Below are positions 38,846 to 50,928 of a stretch of 64,000 nt of DNA, piece by piece. The position numbers and the translations under genes were made by a program. Origin of the DNA: Sphingomonas sp. S1-29 (GTDB taxonomy: Bacteria; Pseudomonadota; Alphaproteobacteria; Sphingomonadales; Sphingomonadaceae); the NCBI RefSeq assembly GCF_026167545.1, contig NZ_CP110678.1:617501-681500 (forward strand), written 5' to 3'. Each line of letters opens with the position of its first letter. The first letter of the stretch is position 1. The notes beneath the pieces are model-generated. The model was not told the DNA's origin. It did no database searches and saw only the letters and a program-made list of their open reading frames with translations.

Positions 38846-40108
38846 TCAAGCCACCGGCACCATCACCAGGCTGGCATTGGTGCCACCGAAACCGAACGAA
38901 TTGTTCAGCACCGCCTTCACCCGCCGTTCCTTGGCGACATGCGGCACCAGGTCGACCCCGCGGCACGCTTCGCTGGGGTTATCCAGGTTCAGCGTCGGCG
39001 GCACGATCTGGTCGCGCATCGCCAGGATGCAGAAGATCGATTCGACCGCGCCCGCGCCGCCCAGCAGATGGCCGATCGCCGACTTGGTCGAGCTCATCGA
39101 CATCGTGTCGATCGACGACCCGAACAGCCGCCGCACCGCGCCGAGCTCGAGCTCGTCGCCGAGCGGGGTCGAGGTGCCGTGCGCGTTGACATAATCGATG
39201 TCGCTCAGGCTCAGCCCCGACTTGCGCATCGCCATTTCCATCGAGCGGAACGCCCCCGAACCCTCGGGATGCGGCGCGGTGACGTGATAGGCATCGCCCG
39301 ACAGGCCATAGCCGATGACTTCGGCATACATCTTGGCGCCGCGCGCCTTGGCATGCTCATATTCCTCGAGCACCACGACGCCCGCGCCCTCGCCCATCAC
39401 GAACCCGTCGCGATCGACGTCATAGGGCCGGCTGGCGCGCTCGGGGGTATCGTTGAAATTGGTTGACAGCGCCCGCGCCTGCGCGAAGCCGGCAATGCCT
39501 AGCGGGCAGATCGCCCCCTCCGAACCGCCCGCCAGCATCACATCGGCATCGTCCATCGCGATCATCCGCGCGGCATCGCCGATCGAATGCGCGCCGGTCG
39601 AGCAGGCGGTGACGACCGCGTGGTTCGGCCCCATCAGCCCGTATTTGATGCTGACCTGGCCCGAGATCAGGTTGATCAGCCGGCCATGGACGAAATGCGG
39701 GCTCACGCGGCGCGGCCCCTTGGCGGCGAGCACCAGCGATTCGCTTTCGATCCCCGGCAGGCCGCCGATACCCGCACCGATCGAGCAACCCGCGCGATAG
39801 CGCTGCGCTTCGGTCATGTCGGTCAGCCCGGCATCCTCGATCGCCTGACCCGCGGCATCGATGCCGAAAATGATGAACGGATCGACCTGGCGCTGGACCT
39901 TGTGGTCGACACGCTTGCCCGGATCGAAACCATATTCATGGTCGGCGGGCTTCACCTCGCAGGCGATGCGGCACTGATATTCGCTCGCGTCGAAGCGCGT
40001 GATCGGCGCGGCGCCCGATTTGCCCGCGATCAGGTTCTTCCAGACGGTTTCCACCTCGGCCCCCAGCGGGGTGACGAGGCCAAGGCCGGTCACGACTACG
40101 CGACGCAT
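38846..40108 (-). CDS. fabF: 3-oxoacyl-[acyl-carrier-protein] synthase II
   Basis: Elongating condensing enzyme of fatty acid synthesis. 420 aa. The thiolase-fold nucleophile is Cys169 in VVTACSTGAHSIG; the two histidines are in NAHGTSTPLGD and AIGHLLGGAGAVE. Starts MRRVVVTGLGLVTPLG. Downstream of acpP after a 120-bp gap that includes a terminator-like hairpin. Confidence 0.97.
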   Translation of the reverse strand: MRRVVVTGLGLVTPLGAEVETVWKNLIAGKSGAAPITRFDASEYQCRIACEVKPADHEYGFDPGKRVDHKVQRQVDPFIIFGIDAAGQAIEDAGLTDMTEAQRYRAGCSIGAGIGGLPGIESESLVLAAKGPRRVSPHFVHGRLINLISGQVSIKYGLMGPNHAVVTACSTGAHSIGDAARMIAMDDADVMLAGGSEGAICPLGIAGFAQARALSTNFNDTPERASRPYDVDRDGFVMGEGAGVVVLEEYEHAKARGAKMYAEVIGYGLSGDAYHVTAPHPEGSGAFRSMEMAMRKSGLSLSDIDYVNAHGTSTPLGDELELGAVRRLFGSSIDTMSMSSTKSAIGHLLGGAGAVESIFCILAMRDQIVPPTLNLDNPSEACRGVDLVPHVAKERRVKAVLNNSFGFGGTNASLVMVPVA

Positions 40109-40130
40109 CGCATCTCTCCGTTCAGTTCAT

Positions 40131-40183
40131 CAAAGCAAAACGGCTCCCCACCCGGGATATTAGCCCGTTGGCGGAGAGCCGTT
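40131..40183 (-). terminator. Rho-independent-type terminator/attenuator between acpP and fabF
   Basis: On the minus strand AACGGCTCTCC pairs with GGGGAGCCGTT (one mismatch) and is followed by TTTTGCTTTG. It lies between the acpP stop and fabF start, so it would cut most acpP transcripts and let a fraction read into fabF. Confidence 0.65.
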
Positions 40184-40228
40184 GCAATCAGTCGCCCCGT
40201 TCGCAGGGGCAAGCGACATAAGCTGCGA

Positions 40229-40465
40229 TCAGCCCTTGTGCTCGTCGATATAGGTGATCGCGTCGCGCACAGTCGTGATCTTCTCGGCGGCATCGTCGGG
40301 GATCTCGACGCCGAATTCCTCTTCGAACGCCATCACCAGCTCGACGATGTCGAGGCTGTCTGCACCCAGGTCGTCGATGAAGCTCGCGTCTTCGGTGACC
40401 TTCTCGGCCTCGACGCCCAGGTTTTCGACGACAATCTTCTTCACGCGATCGGCGGTGTCGCTCAT
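40229..40465 (-). CDS. acpP: Acyl carrier protein
   Basis: 78-aa acidic carrier of growing acyl chains. Phosphopantetheine attaches to Ser37 in [16 protein letters not shown]. Start at the ATG at 40465 ([12 protein letters not shown]); longer upstream frames are not part of the family. Confidence 0.97.
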   Translation of the reverse strand: MSDTADRVKKIVVENLGVEAEKVTEDASFIDDLGADSLDIVELVMAFEEEFGVEIPDDAAEKITTVRDAITYIDEHKG

Positions 40466-40590
40466 GGTAGCTTGATCCTCAGTTGCGGCTATTCGTGATT
40501 CCTGAACGCACCTAGAACGGACCTCCATCAGTGGCAAGGCCCGTGCGATGCTTAGCGGTCGGTCAACATTTACGCGGCTATGCCTCAGCG

Positions 40591-41823
40591 ATGCGCCGAC
40601 GGCCCTCACCTTTCTCGCCACTGCGCGAATTGACCGCGTTCAACGGCAAGCGCGCGCTAAGCTACCGGTCCATAGCGGTGACGATGGTCGTCGGCGTGAT
40701 GGTGCTATGGTTCGCGGCGGGACGCGATGGCGCAGACGCCGCAGGCCGCGCGATAGGCACCGATTTCGTGAGCTTCTGGACCGCGTCGCAGGTCGCCTTG
40801 GCCGATGGCGGCGCTGCCGCGTACGACATAGGCCGGCACGGCCTAGCACAACGTACAGCGTTCGGCCCCGGTGACGGCTATGTAGCGTTCTTCTATCCGC
40901 CGATATTCCTGATGCTGTGCCTGCCGATGGCGTTGCTGCCCTATCTCGCGGCGCTCGCGCTGTGGCTCGGCAGCACCGCGGTGGCCTATGTCATCATGGT
41001 CCGGCGGTGGCTCGGCGGCAGCTTTGGTAGCGCCGCGCTGACGCTGGCAGCCTTTCCGCCAACCCTGCTTAACGCTGGGCACGGCCAGAATGCGTTTCTC
41101 ACCGCCGCACTGTTCGGCGGCGGGCTGCTCGCGATGCGCACGCGCCCCTGGCTGGCTGGGCTGCTGCTCGGCCTGCTGGTGATGAAGCCGCATCTGGCCA
41201 TCCTGCTGCCGCTGGCGCTGGCGTGCCGCGGCGAATGGCGGACCTTCGTTGCGACCGGGGTTGCCGCCACAGGATGGTGCGTGCTGAGTTGGGTAGTCCT
41301 AGGGACCGGTGCGTGGGAAGGTTTCGTCGCCAGTACCGGCCTCGCACGCTCGACGCTCGAGGACGGGCTGGTATCGCCCGCCAAGATGGTCAGCATGTTC
41401 GCCGCGATGCGGGTGCTGTCGCTCGACGTCGCGACCGCCTACGCCGCACAGGCGGCATTTGCCGCGGTCGGCGCCGCTGCGGTCATCTACGCCGCCCGCG
41501 CGCGACTTCCCCGCCCAGCGCAGGACGCGATCCTGGCGGCGGCGACGCTGACGGTGTCGCCCTTCCTGCTGGACTATGACCTGACGTTGATGGCGATACC
41601 CTTGGCGTGGTGGTTCGCGCAGACGCAGCAGCGCGGGTTCCAGCCCTATGAAAAGGCCGCGCTGCTCGCGCTTTTCATCGCGCCGCTGTTCCTCCGGACG
41701 CTGGCGACCGCCGCATCGCTGCCACTCGCGCCGCTGGTTACCGGTGGGCTACTGCTCGGCTGCTGGCGCGCTGCGCTTACAACATCGCCATCCCACCATT
41801 CACGTGCAGCGTCTGCCCGGTGA
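40591..41823 (+). CDS. Polytopic membrane protein of the DUF2029/GT87 mannosyltransferase type
   Basis: About 410 aa with ~9-10 hydrophobic segments. The N-terminal pattern [15 protein letters not shown], then YDIGRHG, and [20 protein letters not shown] is typical of DUF2029/glycosyltransferase-87 polyprenyl-phosphate-dependent mannosyltransferases (the first loop normally has D/Y-FxxxW..A and YPP). It would act on the periplasmic side with a lipid-linked sugar donor; acceptor unknown. The start at 40591 (MRRRPSP) is a choice among several. It lies opposite to the fab genes and its 3' end overlaps fabG by 47 bp. Confidence 0.8.
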   Translation: MRRRPSPFSPLRELTAFNGKRALSYRSIAVTMVVGVMVLWFAAGRDGADAAGRAIGTDFVSFWTASQVALADGGAAAYDIGRHGLAQRTAFGPGDGYVAFFYPPIFLMLCLPMALLPYLAALALWLGSTAVAYVIMVRRWLGGSFGSAALTLAAFPPTLLNAGHGQNAFLTAALFGGGLLAMRTRPWLAGLLLGLLVMKPHLAILLPLALACRGEWRTFVATGVAATGWCVLSWVVLGTGAWEGFVASTGLARSTLEDGLVSPAKMVSMFAAMRVLSLDVATAYAAQAAFAAVGAAAVIYAARARLPRPAQDAILAAATLTVSPFLLDYDLTLMAIPLAWWFAQTQQRGFQPYEKAALLALFIAPLFLRTLATAASLPLAPLVTGGLLLGCWRAALTTSPSHHSRAASAR

Positions 41824-42517
41824 CATAGCCCGCCTCGCGGCTGGCGAGATACACCACCGCTGCAGCGACGTCCTCGCCCTTGCCCAGGTCGCCCGCGGGG
41901 ATGCGCGTCAGCAGCGCGGTCTTCTGCGCCTCGGGCAGCCCGTCGGTCATCGCCGAGCGGATGAAGCCCGGGGCGACGCAATTGACGGTGATGTTGCGGC
42001 TGGCGAGCTCCTGGGCGAGCGCCTTCGACATGCCGACCAGCCCCGCCTTCGACGCGGCATAGTTCGCCTGGCCCGGATTGCCCGTCGCGCCCACCACCGA
42101 GGTAATCGACACGATCCGCCCGAACCGCGCCTTCATCATCGGTCGCGCCGCCGCCCGGCAGAGGCGGAACGCCGCCTCGAGATTGACGCGGAGGACGTCG
42201 TTCCATTCGTCGTCCTTCATCCGCATCGCCAGATTGTCACGCGTGACCCCGGCGTTGTTGACCAGGATATCCATCCGCCCGCCCAGCGCCTCGACCGCTT
42301 GCGGCACCAGCGCATCGACCGCCGCGCCGTCGGACAGGTTGCACGCCAGCGCGACATGCTCGCCGCCAAGCTGCGCGCGAAACGCCTCGAGCTTGTCGGC
42401 ATTCGACCCCGAAACCGCCAACCGCGCCCCCTGCGCCGCAAGCGCCTGCGCGATCGCCGAACCGATCCCACCCGATGCGCCGGTCACCAGCGCGGTCATG
42501 CCTGTCAAATCGAACAT
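41777..42517 (-). CDS. fabG: 3-oxoacyl-[acyl-carrier-protein] reductase
   Basis: NADPH-dependent reduction step of fatty acid elongation. 246 aa SDR: TGASGGIGSAIA (cofactor loop), NNAGVTRD, Ser140 and the Tyr153-x3-Lys157 pair in NYAASKAG. The ATG at 42517 (MFDLTGMTALVTG) is 11 bp after fabD; the 15-nt upstream extension contains the likely ribosome-binding region. Confidence 0.96.
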   Translation of the reverse strand: MFDLTGMTALVTGASGGIGSAIAQALAAQGARLAVSGSNADKLEAFRAQLGGEHVALACNLSDGAAVDALVPQAVEALGGRMDILVNNAGVTRDNLAMRMKDDEWNDVLRVNLEAAFRLCRAAARPMMKARFGRIVSITSVVGATGNPGQANYAASKAGLVGMSKALAQELASRNITVNCVAPGFIRSAMTDGLPEAQKTALLTRIPAGDLGKGEDVAAAVVYLASREAGYVTGQTLHVNGGMAML

Positions 42518-42528
42518 ATTCGAACTCC

Positions 42529-43464
42529 TCACAGCGCTTTCGCCAGCGCCTCGATATCATCCATCGTGATCACGCTAGCGGTCGTAGCATCAGGCGCCGT
42601 GCGCTTCACCATCGGCGCCAGCACCTTGCCCCCCACCTCGACATAGTCGGTCACCCCGGCATCCCACATCGCCAGCACCGATTCGCGCCAGCGGACGATC
42701 CCCGTCACCTGCTCGACCAGCAGCGCGCGGATCACCTGCGGGTCGGCGACCGGCGCGGCGGTGACGTTGGCAAACACCGGCACCAGCGGCGCCTGCAGCG
42801 CGACATCGGCGAGCGCGGCTTCCATCGCCTCGGCGGCGGGTTGCATCAGCGGGCAGTGGAACGGTGCCGAGACCGGCAGCAGCACCGCGCGCTTGGCCCC
42901 CATCTCCTTGGCCAGCGCCACCGCGCGCTCGATCGCGCCGCGTGCGCCTGAAATCACCACCTGCCCCGGGTCATTGTCGTTGGCGACGGTGCAGACCTCG
43001 CCCTGTGCGGCGGCGTCGGCAATCGCCTGCGCCTTCTCGCGATCCGCACCCAGCAAGGCCGCCATCGCCCCCTCGCCCACCGGCACCGCCGCCTGCATCG
43101 CCTGCCCGCGCAGCTTCAGCAGCCGTGCGGTGGTCGCGACATCGATCGCGCCCGCGGCGCACAGCGCGGTATATTCGCCAAGGCTGTGCCCCGCGACATA
43201 CCCCGCCTTGTCGGCTACCCGCACCCCGCATTCGCGCTCGAGCACGCGCAGCACCGCGATCGCGTTCGCCATGATCGCGGGCTGGGCATTCTCGGTCAGC
43301 AGCAGGTTGCTCTCAGGCCCTTGCGTCATCATCCGGTACAGATGCTGCCCCAGCGCATCGTCGACCTCCTGGAACAGTTCGCGCGCCGCGCTGCTCGCCT
43401 GTGACAATGCCAGCCCCATGCCGACTGCCTGGCTGCCCTGCCCCGGAAAAATGAACGCGCGCAT
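42529..43464 (-). CDS. fabD: Malonyl-CoA:ACP transacylase
   Basis: Loads malonate onto ACP. 311 aa with the PGQGSQAVGMG start, the catalytic Ser94 in GHSLGEYTAL, and the His in SAPFHCPLM. First gene of the fabD-fabG pair. Confidence 0.96.
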   Translation of the reverse strand: MRAFIFPGQGSQAVGMGLALSQASSAARELFQEVDDALGQHLYRMMTQGPESNLLLTENAQPAIMANAIAVLRVLERECGVRVADKAGYVAGHSLGEYTALCAAGAIDVATTARLLKLRGQAMQAAVPVGEGAMAALLGADREKAQAIADAAAQGEVCTVANDNDPGQVVISGARGAIERAVALAKEMGAKRAVLLPVSAPFHCPLMQPAAEAMEAALADVALQAPLVPVFANVTAAPVADPQVIRALLVEQVTGIVRWRESVLAMWDAGVTDYVEVGGKVLAPMVKRTAPDATTASVITMDDIEALAKAL

Positions 43465-43651
43465 CGTGATCTCCTGCTTTCAGGCGCGGCGGGGTACGCC
43501 CGAACGCCGAAAGCTTTCAAGTCCCGACCGACTTGCGACATTCTGTGACGCTTTTGTTCTTCCTGGGCACATCCCCGCGACAGGCGGCTTCTAGATTGTC
43601 TTCATCGCCGGACCATCCGGTGCACCAGTCACCCCGTCGAAGGAGATAGAC

Positions 43652-44128
43652 ATGAAGAAGATCGCAATCGCAGCCGTCGCAGTCTCGATGCTCACCGTAC
43701 CTGCCATGGCGCAGGCGCAGCAGCGCACCGTCATCGAGCGCGGCAACCGCACCGTCATCGTCGACCGCGCCAATGGCGTCCAGCAGCGCACCGTGGTCAA
43801 CAATCGTCGCGGCAATGTGGTTCGCCAGAACGTCCGCGTCGCCAGCCGGCCGGTGGTCCGCCAGAACGTCCGGGTCGCGCAGCGCCCGATCGTTCGCCAG
43901 CAGGTCCGCTACGCACAGCCGGTGAACCAGTATCGCAGCTGGCAGCGTGGGCAGCAGTTCAACCGGTCGTTCGCGCCCAACTATCGCCAGATCGACTATC
44001 GGTCGTATCAGCAGCGCGGCCTCTATGCCCCGCCGCGTGGCCAGCAGTGGGTGCAGTCGGGCAACGATGCAGTCCTCGTGGCGCTCGCAAGCGGCCTGAT
44101 CGGCGCCGTCATCGGCGGCGCATTCTAA
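43652..44128 (+). CDS. RcnB-like periplasmic protein
   Basis: 158 aa with a signal peptide (IAIAAVAVSMLTVPAMAQAQ). The middle is a repeated Arg/Gln/Val-rich section (RTVIERGNRTVIVDR; then three VRQNVRV-like units near residues 55-85). The end YAPPRGQQWVQSGNDAVLVA and a final hydrophobic Gly-rich helix (LASGLIGAVIGGAF) match the RcnB/YohN-like family of sphingomonads. RcnB proteins are linked to metal handling in E. coli, but the function here is not established. A hairpin follows. Confidence 0.75.
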   Translation: MKKIAIAAVAVSMLTVPAMAQAQQRTVIERGNRTVIVDRANGVQQRTVVNNRRGNVVRQNVRVASRPVVRQNVRVAQRPIVRQQVRYAQPVNQYRSWQRGQQFNRSFAPNYRQIDYRSYQQRGLYAPPRGQQWVQSGNDAVLVALASGLIGAVIGGAF

Positions 44129-44140
44129 GCCGCACCGCCG

Positions 44141-44166
44141 AAGGCAAGGGTTCTCCCCTTGCCTTT
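44141..44166 (+). terminator. Hairpin terminator after the RcnB-like gene
   Basis: AAGGCAAGGG (44141-44150) pairs with CCCTTGCCTT (44156-44165) over a 5-base loop, followed by a short T-run. Twelve bases after the stop codon. Confidence 0.6.
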
Positions 44167-44316
44167 GCGCCACAAATCGATAAGGCACGCACACCCGGGG
44201 TGGAAGGCATCGTCCTTTCCGCCCCGGTTCGCATTTGCGAGATCAAGTGAGACGACAGCCGGAGGGGCCGCGCGATTGGCGCTCGGTCAGCGATCGGCCA
44301 AGACGAAGGACAAGGC

Positions 44317-44730
44317 ATGGCTCTGTACGAGCATGTGTTCCTTGCGCGCCAGGATCTGGCACAAGCGCAGGTGGATGCACTGGCGGAAAACGCCACCAAG
44401 ATCATCACCGACAATGACGGCACCGTGGTGAAGACCGAAACGTGGGGCCTGCGCGGCCTGGCGTATCGCATCGCCAAGAACCGCAAGGCGCATTATGTGC
44501 TCCTCGAAATCGACGCCCCCGCAGGCGTCGTCGCCGAGCTCGAGCGCCAGACCGCGATCAACGAAGACGTGATCCGCTACATGACCGTCCGCGTCGACGA
44601 GCATGAAGCCGGCCCGACCGTGATGATGCGCAAGGGCGAGCGCGACCGCGAGCGTCGTCGTGACCGCGACGGTGGTGACCGTCCCGACCGTGGCCCGCGC
44701 CGCGACCGTGAAGAAGGGGAGAACAACTAA
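44317..44730 (+). CDS. rpsF: 30S ribosomal protein S6
   Basis: 137-aa S6 that binds S18 on the platform of the small subunit. Starts [20 protein letters not shown] and has [19 protein letters not shown]. The C-terminal 35 residues are an Arg/Asp-rich tail ([16 protein letters not shown]). Overlaps rpsR by one base (TAATG). Confidence 0.96.
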   Translation: MALYEHVFLARQDLAQAQVDALAENATKIITDNDGTVVKTETWGLRGLAYRIAKNRKAHYVLLEIDAPAGVVAELERQTAINEDVIRYMTVRVDEHEAGPTVMMRKGERDRERRRDRDGGDRPDRGPRRDREEGENN

Positions 44731-44954
44731 TGGCCCGCCCGTTTTTCCGCCGCCGCAAGAGCTGCCCCTTCAGCGCGAAGGACGCGCCGCGGATCGACTA
44801 TAAAGACGTCCGGCTGCTGCAGGGCTTCGTTTCGGAGCGTGGCAAGATCGTGCCGTCGCGCATCACTTCGGTGAGCGCCAAGAAGCAGCGCGAACTGGCC
44901 CAGGCCATCAAGCGCGCCCGTCATCTGGGCCTGCTGCCCTACATCGTTAAGTAA
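44730..44954 (+). CDS. rpsR: 30S ribosomal protein S18
   Basis: 74-aa partner of S6. Typical [11 protein letters not shown], then [19 protein letters not shown] and a C-terminal [10 protein letters not shown]. Followed 12 bp later by rplI, the classic rpsF-rpsR-rplI order. Confidence 0.97.
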   Translation: MARPFFRRRKSCPFSAKDAPRIDYKDVRLLQGFVSERGKIVPSRITSVSAKKQRELAQAIKRARHLGLLPYIVK

Positions 44955-44966
44955 GGAGGGCACCCC

Positions 44967-45587
44967 ATGCAAATCATCCTGCTCGAACGCGTCGAAAAGC
45001 TCGGCGCCATCGGCGATGTCGTCACGGTGAAGGACGGGTTCGCCCGCAACTTCCTGCTGCCGAACAAGAAGGCGCTGCGCGCCAACGCCGCCAACCGCAA
45101 GGTCTTCGAGGCCAATCGCGAGCGCATCGAAGCCGAAAATGCTTCGCGCCGTGAGGAAGCGACCGCCGAATCGAAGTCGCTCGAGGGCGCTTCGGTGACG
45201 CTGATCCGTCAGGCATCGAATGCCGGCGCGCTCTATGGCTCGGTCGCGGTCCGCGATCTGGTCGAGGCGCTGGTCGCCGACGGCCACAAGGTCCACAAGG
45301 GCCAGGTGGTGCTCGGCAAGCCGATCAAGACGCTCGGCATGCACGAAGTGAAGGTTGCGCTGCACCCTGAGGTTTCGGTCAACGTCAAGGTGAACGTCGC
45401 CCGTTCGCCCGAGGAAGCCGAGATGCAGGCCAAGGGCGTCGACGTGATGGCGGCGATGTTCGAAACCGACACCGCGGGCTTCACTGAGGATTATGACGCC
45501 AACGCAGAGCCGGGCGAAATCTCGCGCGGCGATGAAGCGGCACCGGCGCCGACGACCACCGACGAAGACGAAGCCGAACCGGCCTAA
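44967..45587 (+). CDS. rplI: 50S ribosomal protein L9 with long acidic tail
   Basis: 206-aa L9. The N-domain reads MQIILLERVEKLGAIGDVV and GFARNFLLPNKKA, then a long helix and the C-domain. Residues after ~170 form an acidic tail absent from E. coli L9 (149 aa). A strong terminator follows. Confidence 0.96.
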   Translation: MQIILLERVEKLGAIGDVVTVKDGFARNFLLPNKKALRANAANRKVFEANRERIEAENASRREEATAESKSLEGASVTLIRQASNAGALYGSVAVRDLVEALVADGHKVHKGQVVLGKPIKTLGMHEVKVALHPEVSVNVKVNVARSPEEAEMQAKGVDVMAAMFETDTAGFTEDYDANAEPGEISRGDEAAPAPTTTDEDEAEPA

Positions 45588-45609
45588 GCCTTCCGACGTT
45601 TTGATATGA

Positions 45610-45646
45610 AAAAGGGCCGTCCGGTTATGCCGGGCGGCCCTTTTTC
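45610..45646. terminator. Rho-independent terminator after rplI (bidirectional shape)
   Basis: GGGCCGTCCGG (45614-45624) pairs fully (one G-T) with CCGGGCGGCCC (45630-45640), flanked by an A-run on the left and TTTTT (45641-45645) on the right. It can stop rpsF-rpsR-rplI and also transcripts from the small minus-strand gene. Confidence 0.9.
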
Positions 45647-45670
45647 GCGTTCAACGTCGTTCGCGAAGGT

Positions 45671-45748
45671 TCAAGGCACCGCGACGCAAGCCCCCACTAC
45701 CGCGAACAGCGGGATGAGTGCGAGGATGACCGGGACTGCCTTACCCAT
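45671..45748 (-). CDS. Possible 25-aa hydrophobic peptide
   Basis: MGKAVPVILALIPLFAVVGA followed by five residues is one membrane-spanning helix with a single Cys. The ribosome-binding site is weak. It ends 25 bp from the rplI terminator, which can also terminate it. Too short to judge by codon use; it could be chance. Confidence 0.35.
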   Translation of the reverse strand: MGKAVPVILALIPLFAVVGACVAVP

Positions 45749-46078
45749 GATATTACCTGACTTTTCTAAAGAGCATGGCGAGTGAAATGCGTGGGCGGAG
45801 AAAAGGTTTCGCGTCGCTGAACGCCGGCGATCTGCGCCCGAATAACTTCTCGATGGCGCCATGCGCCAGCTTCACCCAAGGTAAAGCATGATCGGAACCG
45901 CAGCTTTCTGCCGTTTTCGTATTAGGGAGGCTGGGCTACCGCATATCCGCCGCTCGCTCTAGCTAACATGGCCGCAGCCCATCCACCCAACAAGCGCGCG
46001 AGCACAGCGGGTCGAATGTCCGGTGTTGGTGGTGAGCGGAACGGCAGCTTTCGACTTCGGACCGGTCTATAGCGGACC
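45749..46078. other. Intergenic region, 330 bp, no gene supported
   Basis: Lower GC than the flanks. It lies between the small peptide and the minus-strand gene ending at 46079. I see no repeat, RNA gene or credible frame. Confidence 0.4.
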
Positions 46079-46627
46079 CTAGCCGGCTAACAGCTTTGCT
46101 AAAAGCTCAAGCGACTTCTCTGCGCCCTTGCCGATGATGCCGTTGGCGAAGCCGCCTGCGAGGAACAGGAGCGTCGGTAGCGTCCATCGCGCAATCAGCC
46201 CGCGCTCATCGGTCGCGAGTACAATGTCATGGGTCGCCTTCAACTCCGTCAGGATCACTTCCTTTGGATAGCCGTTCGGGAAGGGCAGATTGCTGGTCGT
46301 TACCAGCACGTGCAGCTGCGCCAACTCTCGTGCGAGTTCGTTTCGCGCGTTCTTCGTTTCCTCTGGTGACAGCCCTTCGACCTCACCAGATGCCCGTCCC
46401 TCAAGGTGAGCGAGGGTGCGCAATCCCGCTGCACGTCGAGCCAAAGGCTCTGTCGCGCCATCCCCGAAGAAAACCCGCCCGTCTGACGCCTTGCTGTAGG
46501 CCACCCATCTGCCTGTCTCGGCAAGGTAGTGGGTCAACTCCACGTTCTCGGCAGGCACCTTCCCGTCGATCGAGCCGGTAAAGGGTGTCACATGCCGGAG
46601 CAGGGTCCTCTTTTCTTTCTGTCCCAC
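46079..46627 (-). CDS. Hypothetical protein with C-terminal membrane helix
   Basis: 182 aa, GTG start, 11 bp after the preceding small gene, so likely an operon. The N-terminal part is charged and lacks recognisable motifs; residues ~85-115 form an amphipathic Glu/Arg-rich helix. A hydrophobic stretch (WTLPTLLFLAGGFANGIIG) near the C-terminus looks like a membrane helix, followed by an amphipathic end. No family recognised. Base composition is lower in GC than the surrounding operons, which hints at later acquisition. Confidence 0.6.
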   Translation of the reverse strand: MGQKEKRTLLRHVTPFTGSIDGKVPAENVELTHYLAETGRWVAYSKASDGRVFFGDGATEPLARRAAGLRTLAHLEGRASGEVEGLSPEETKNARNELARELAQLHVLVTTSNLPFPNGYPKEVILTELKATHDIVLATDERGLIARWTLPTLLFLAGGFANGIIGKGAEKSLELLAKLLAG

Positions 46628-46638
46628 GATCTATTGCC

Positions 46639-46833
46639 CTAAGCCGTTGCTTCTCCGGTGATCCGCCTGTCGCCATCAACCATCACCGTGGTGCCGGTTG
46701 CGAACGCCCATTCCTCGTCGTCGGATGGCTCGCTGGTAATGCTATAGCGGCCGTGTCCAAGGGCCGTGGCGACGATGGGCCGCCAGACGACCGTACCTTC
46801 GTTTAGCAACGGCATGTAGATCGTGGTGTCCAT
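46639..46833 (-). CDS. Small conserved hypothetical protein
   Basis: 64 aa from the ATG at 46833 (MDTTIYMPLLNEGTVVWRPI). The pattern 'Y-x-PLLNEGT-x-VWRPV ... DEEWxFxxG' is one I associate with a widespread small bacterial protein of unknown function. It is first in a two-gene unit with 46079-46627. Confidence 0.65.
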   Translation of the reverse strand: MDTTIYMPLLNEGTVVWRPIVATALGHGRYSITSEPSDDEEWAFATGTTVMVDGDRRITGEATA

Positions 46834-46978
46834 GCAGCTTGATTGCACCGGCCGCGAACGTCCACAATCAGAAAGCAGTTATGCCAGCCGGAACGTCCGC
46901 AACTGGGGCGTAAGCGGTCATCGCGTGGCGCTTTCCACTATCCTACTGGTTTACGGACAGAAAAAACCTGTAACCCAT

Positions 46979-50033
<3,055 letters not shown>

Positions 50034-50046
50034 AGGCGGGTACGCA

Positions 50047-50928
50047 ATGGCGCCGCAACGTAACCGGCGCCCGGGATTTTCGCGGCGGGCGCAATATGTG
50101 CTGTTCATCGGCTATGTCGCGGCCGCGCTGGGGGCGCTGCTGGGCGCGGTGCTCCTCGTGCTGTCGACGCTCAACCCGCCCGCCTATGCGATCGTTCGCG
50201 GCGCGCTGCGCGAGCTGACGACACCGGTATCGAGCGGGCTGCACGGCGTGCGCCGCGGTATCACCGGCATCCCGCGCGGGATCGGCGAATATTTCGGCGT
50301 GATCGACGAAAACCGCCGGATGCGCGCCGATATCAAGCGCAACCGCGCATTGGTCGAAAAGGCGCGCCAGCTGGTGCTCGAGAATGCCCGGCTGCGGCGG
50401 CTGCTCGCGGTCCGCGATCGCGGCACCGAGCCGGTGGCGGTCGCGCGGCTGGTCAACGCATCGTCGTCGAGCACGCGGCGCTATGCCACGCTGAACGCGG
50501 GCTATTGGCAGGGCGTTCGCACCGGACAGCCGGTGCGCGGCCCCGAAGGGCTGATCGGCCGCGTCCTCGAAACCAGTCCCAACACCGCGCGGGTGCTGCT
50601 CGCGGTCGATCCCGAAAGCATCGTGCCCGTGCGGCGAACGCGCGACGGGGTACCCGGCATCGTCACCGGCCGCGGCGACGGCTTGCTCGAAATCCGCTCG
50701 GCGACGATCGCCAACCTGCCGTTCCGCGCGGGCGACCTGTTCGTCACCTCGGGCACCGGCGGCATCTATCCCCCGGGAATTCCCGTCGCGCGCGTGCTGC
50801 GCAACACCCGCGACCTTGCCGAAGCACGCCCCCTCGCCGATCCCGACCGGCTCGACTTCGCGGTGGTCGAGCGCCCCTATCTGCCGCCCCCGCCGCCCGC
50901 GCCCAAGCCCGAATCGGCGCCCAAATGA
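50047..50928 (+). CDS. mreC: Rod shape-determining protein MreC
   Basis: Bitopic inner-membrane protein linking MreB to PBP2. 293 aa: one membrane helix (~20-42), a coiled-coil (ENRRMRADIKRNRALVEKAR), then the beta-rich periplasmic domain (e.g. GLIGRVLETSPNTARVLLA). Pro-rich tail. Stop overlaps mreD as ATGA. Confidence 0.95.
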   Translation: MAPQRNRRPGFSRRAQYVLFIGYVAAALGALLGAVLLVLSTLNPPAYAIVRGALRELTTPVSSGLHGVRRGITGIPRGIGEYFGVIDENRRMRADIKRNRALVEKARQLVLENARLRRLLAVRDRGTEPVAVARLVNASSSSTRRYATLNAGYWQGVRTGQPVRGPEGLIGRVLETSPNTARVLLAVDPESIVPVRRTRDGVPGIVTGRGDGLLEIRSATIANLPFRAGDLFVTSGTGGIYPPGIPVARVLRNTRDLAEARPLADPDRLDFAVVERPYLPPPPPAPKPESAPK

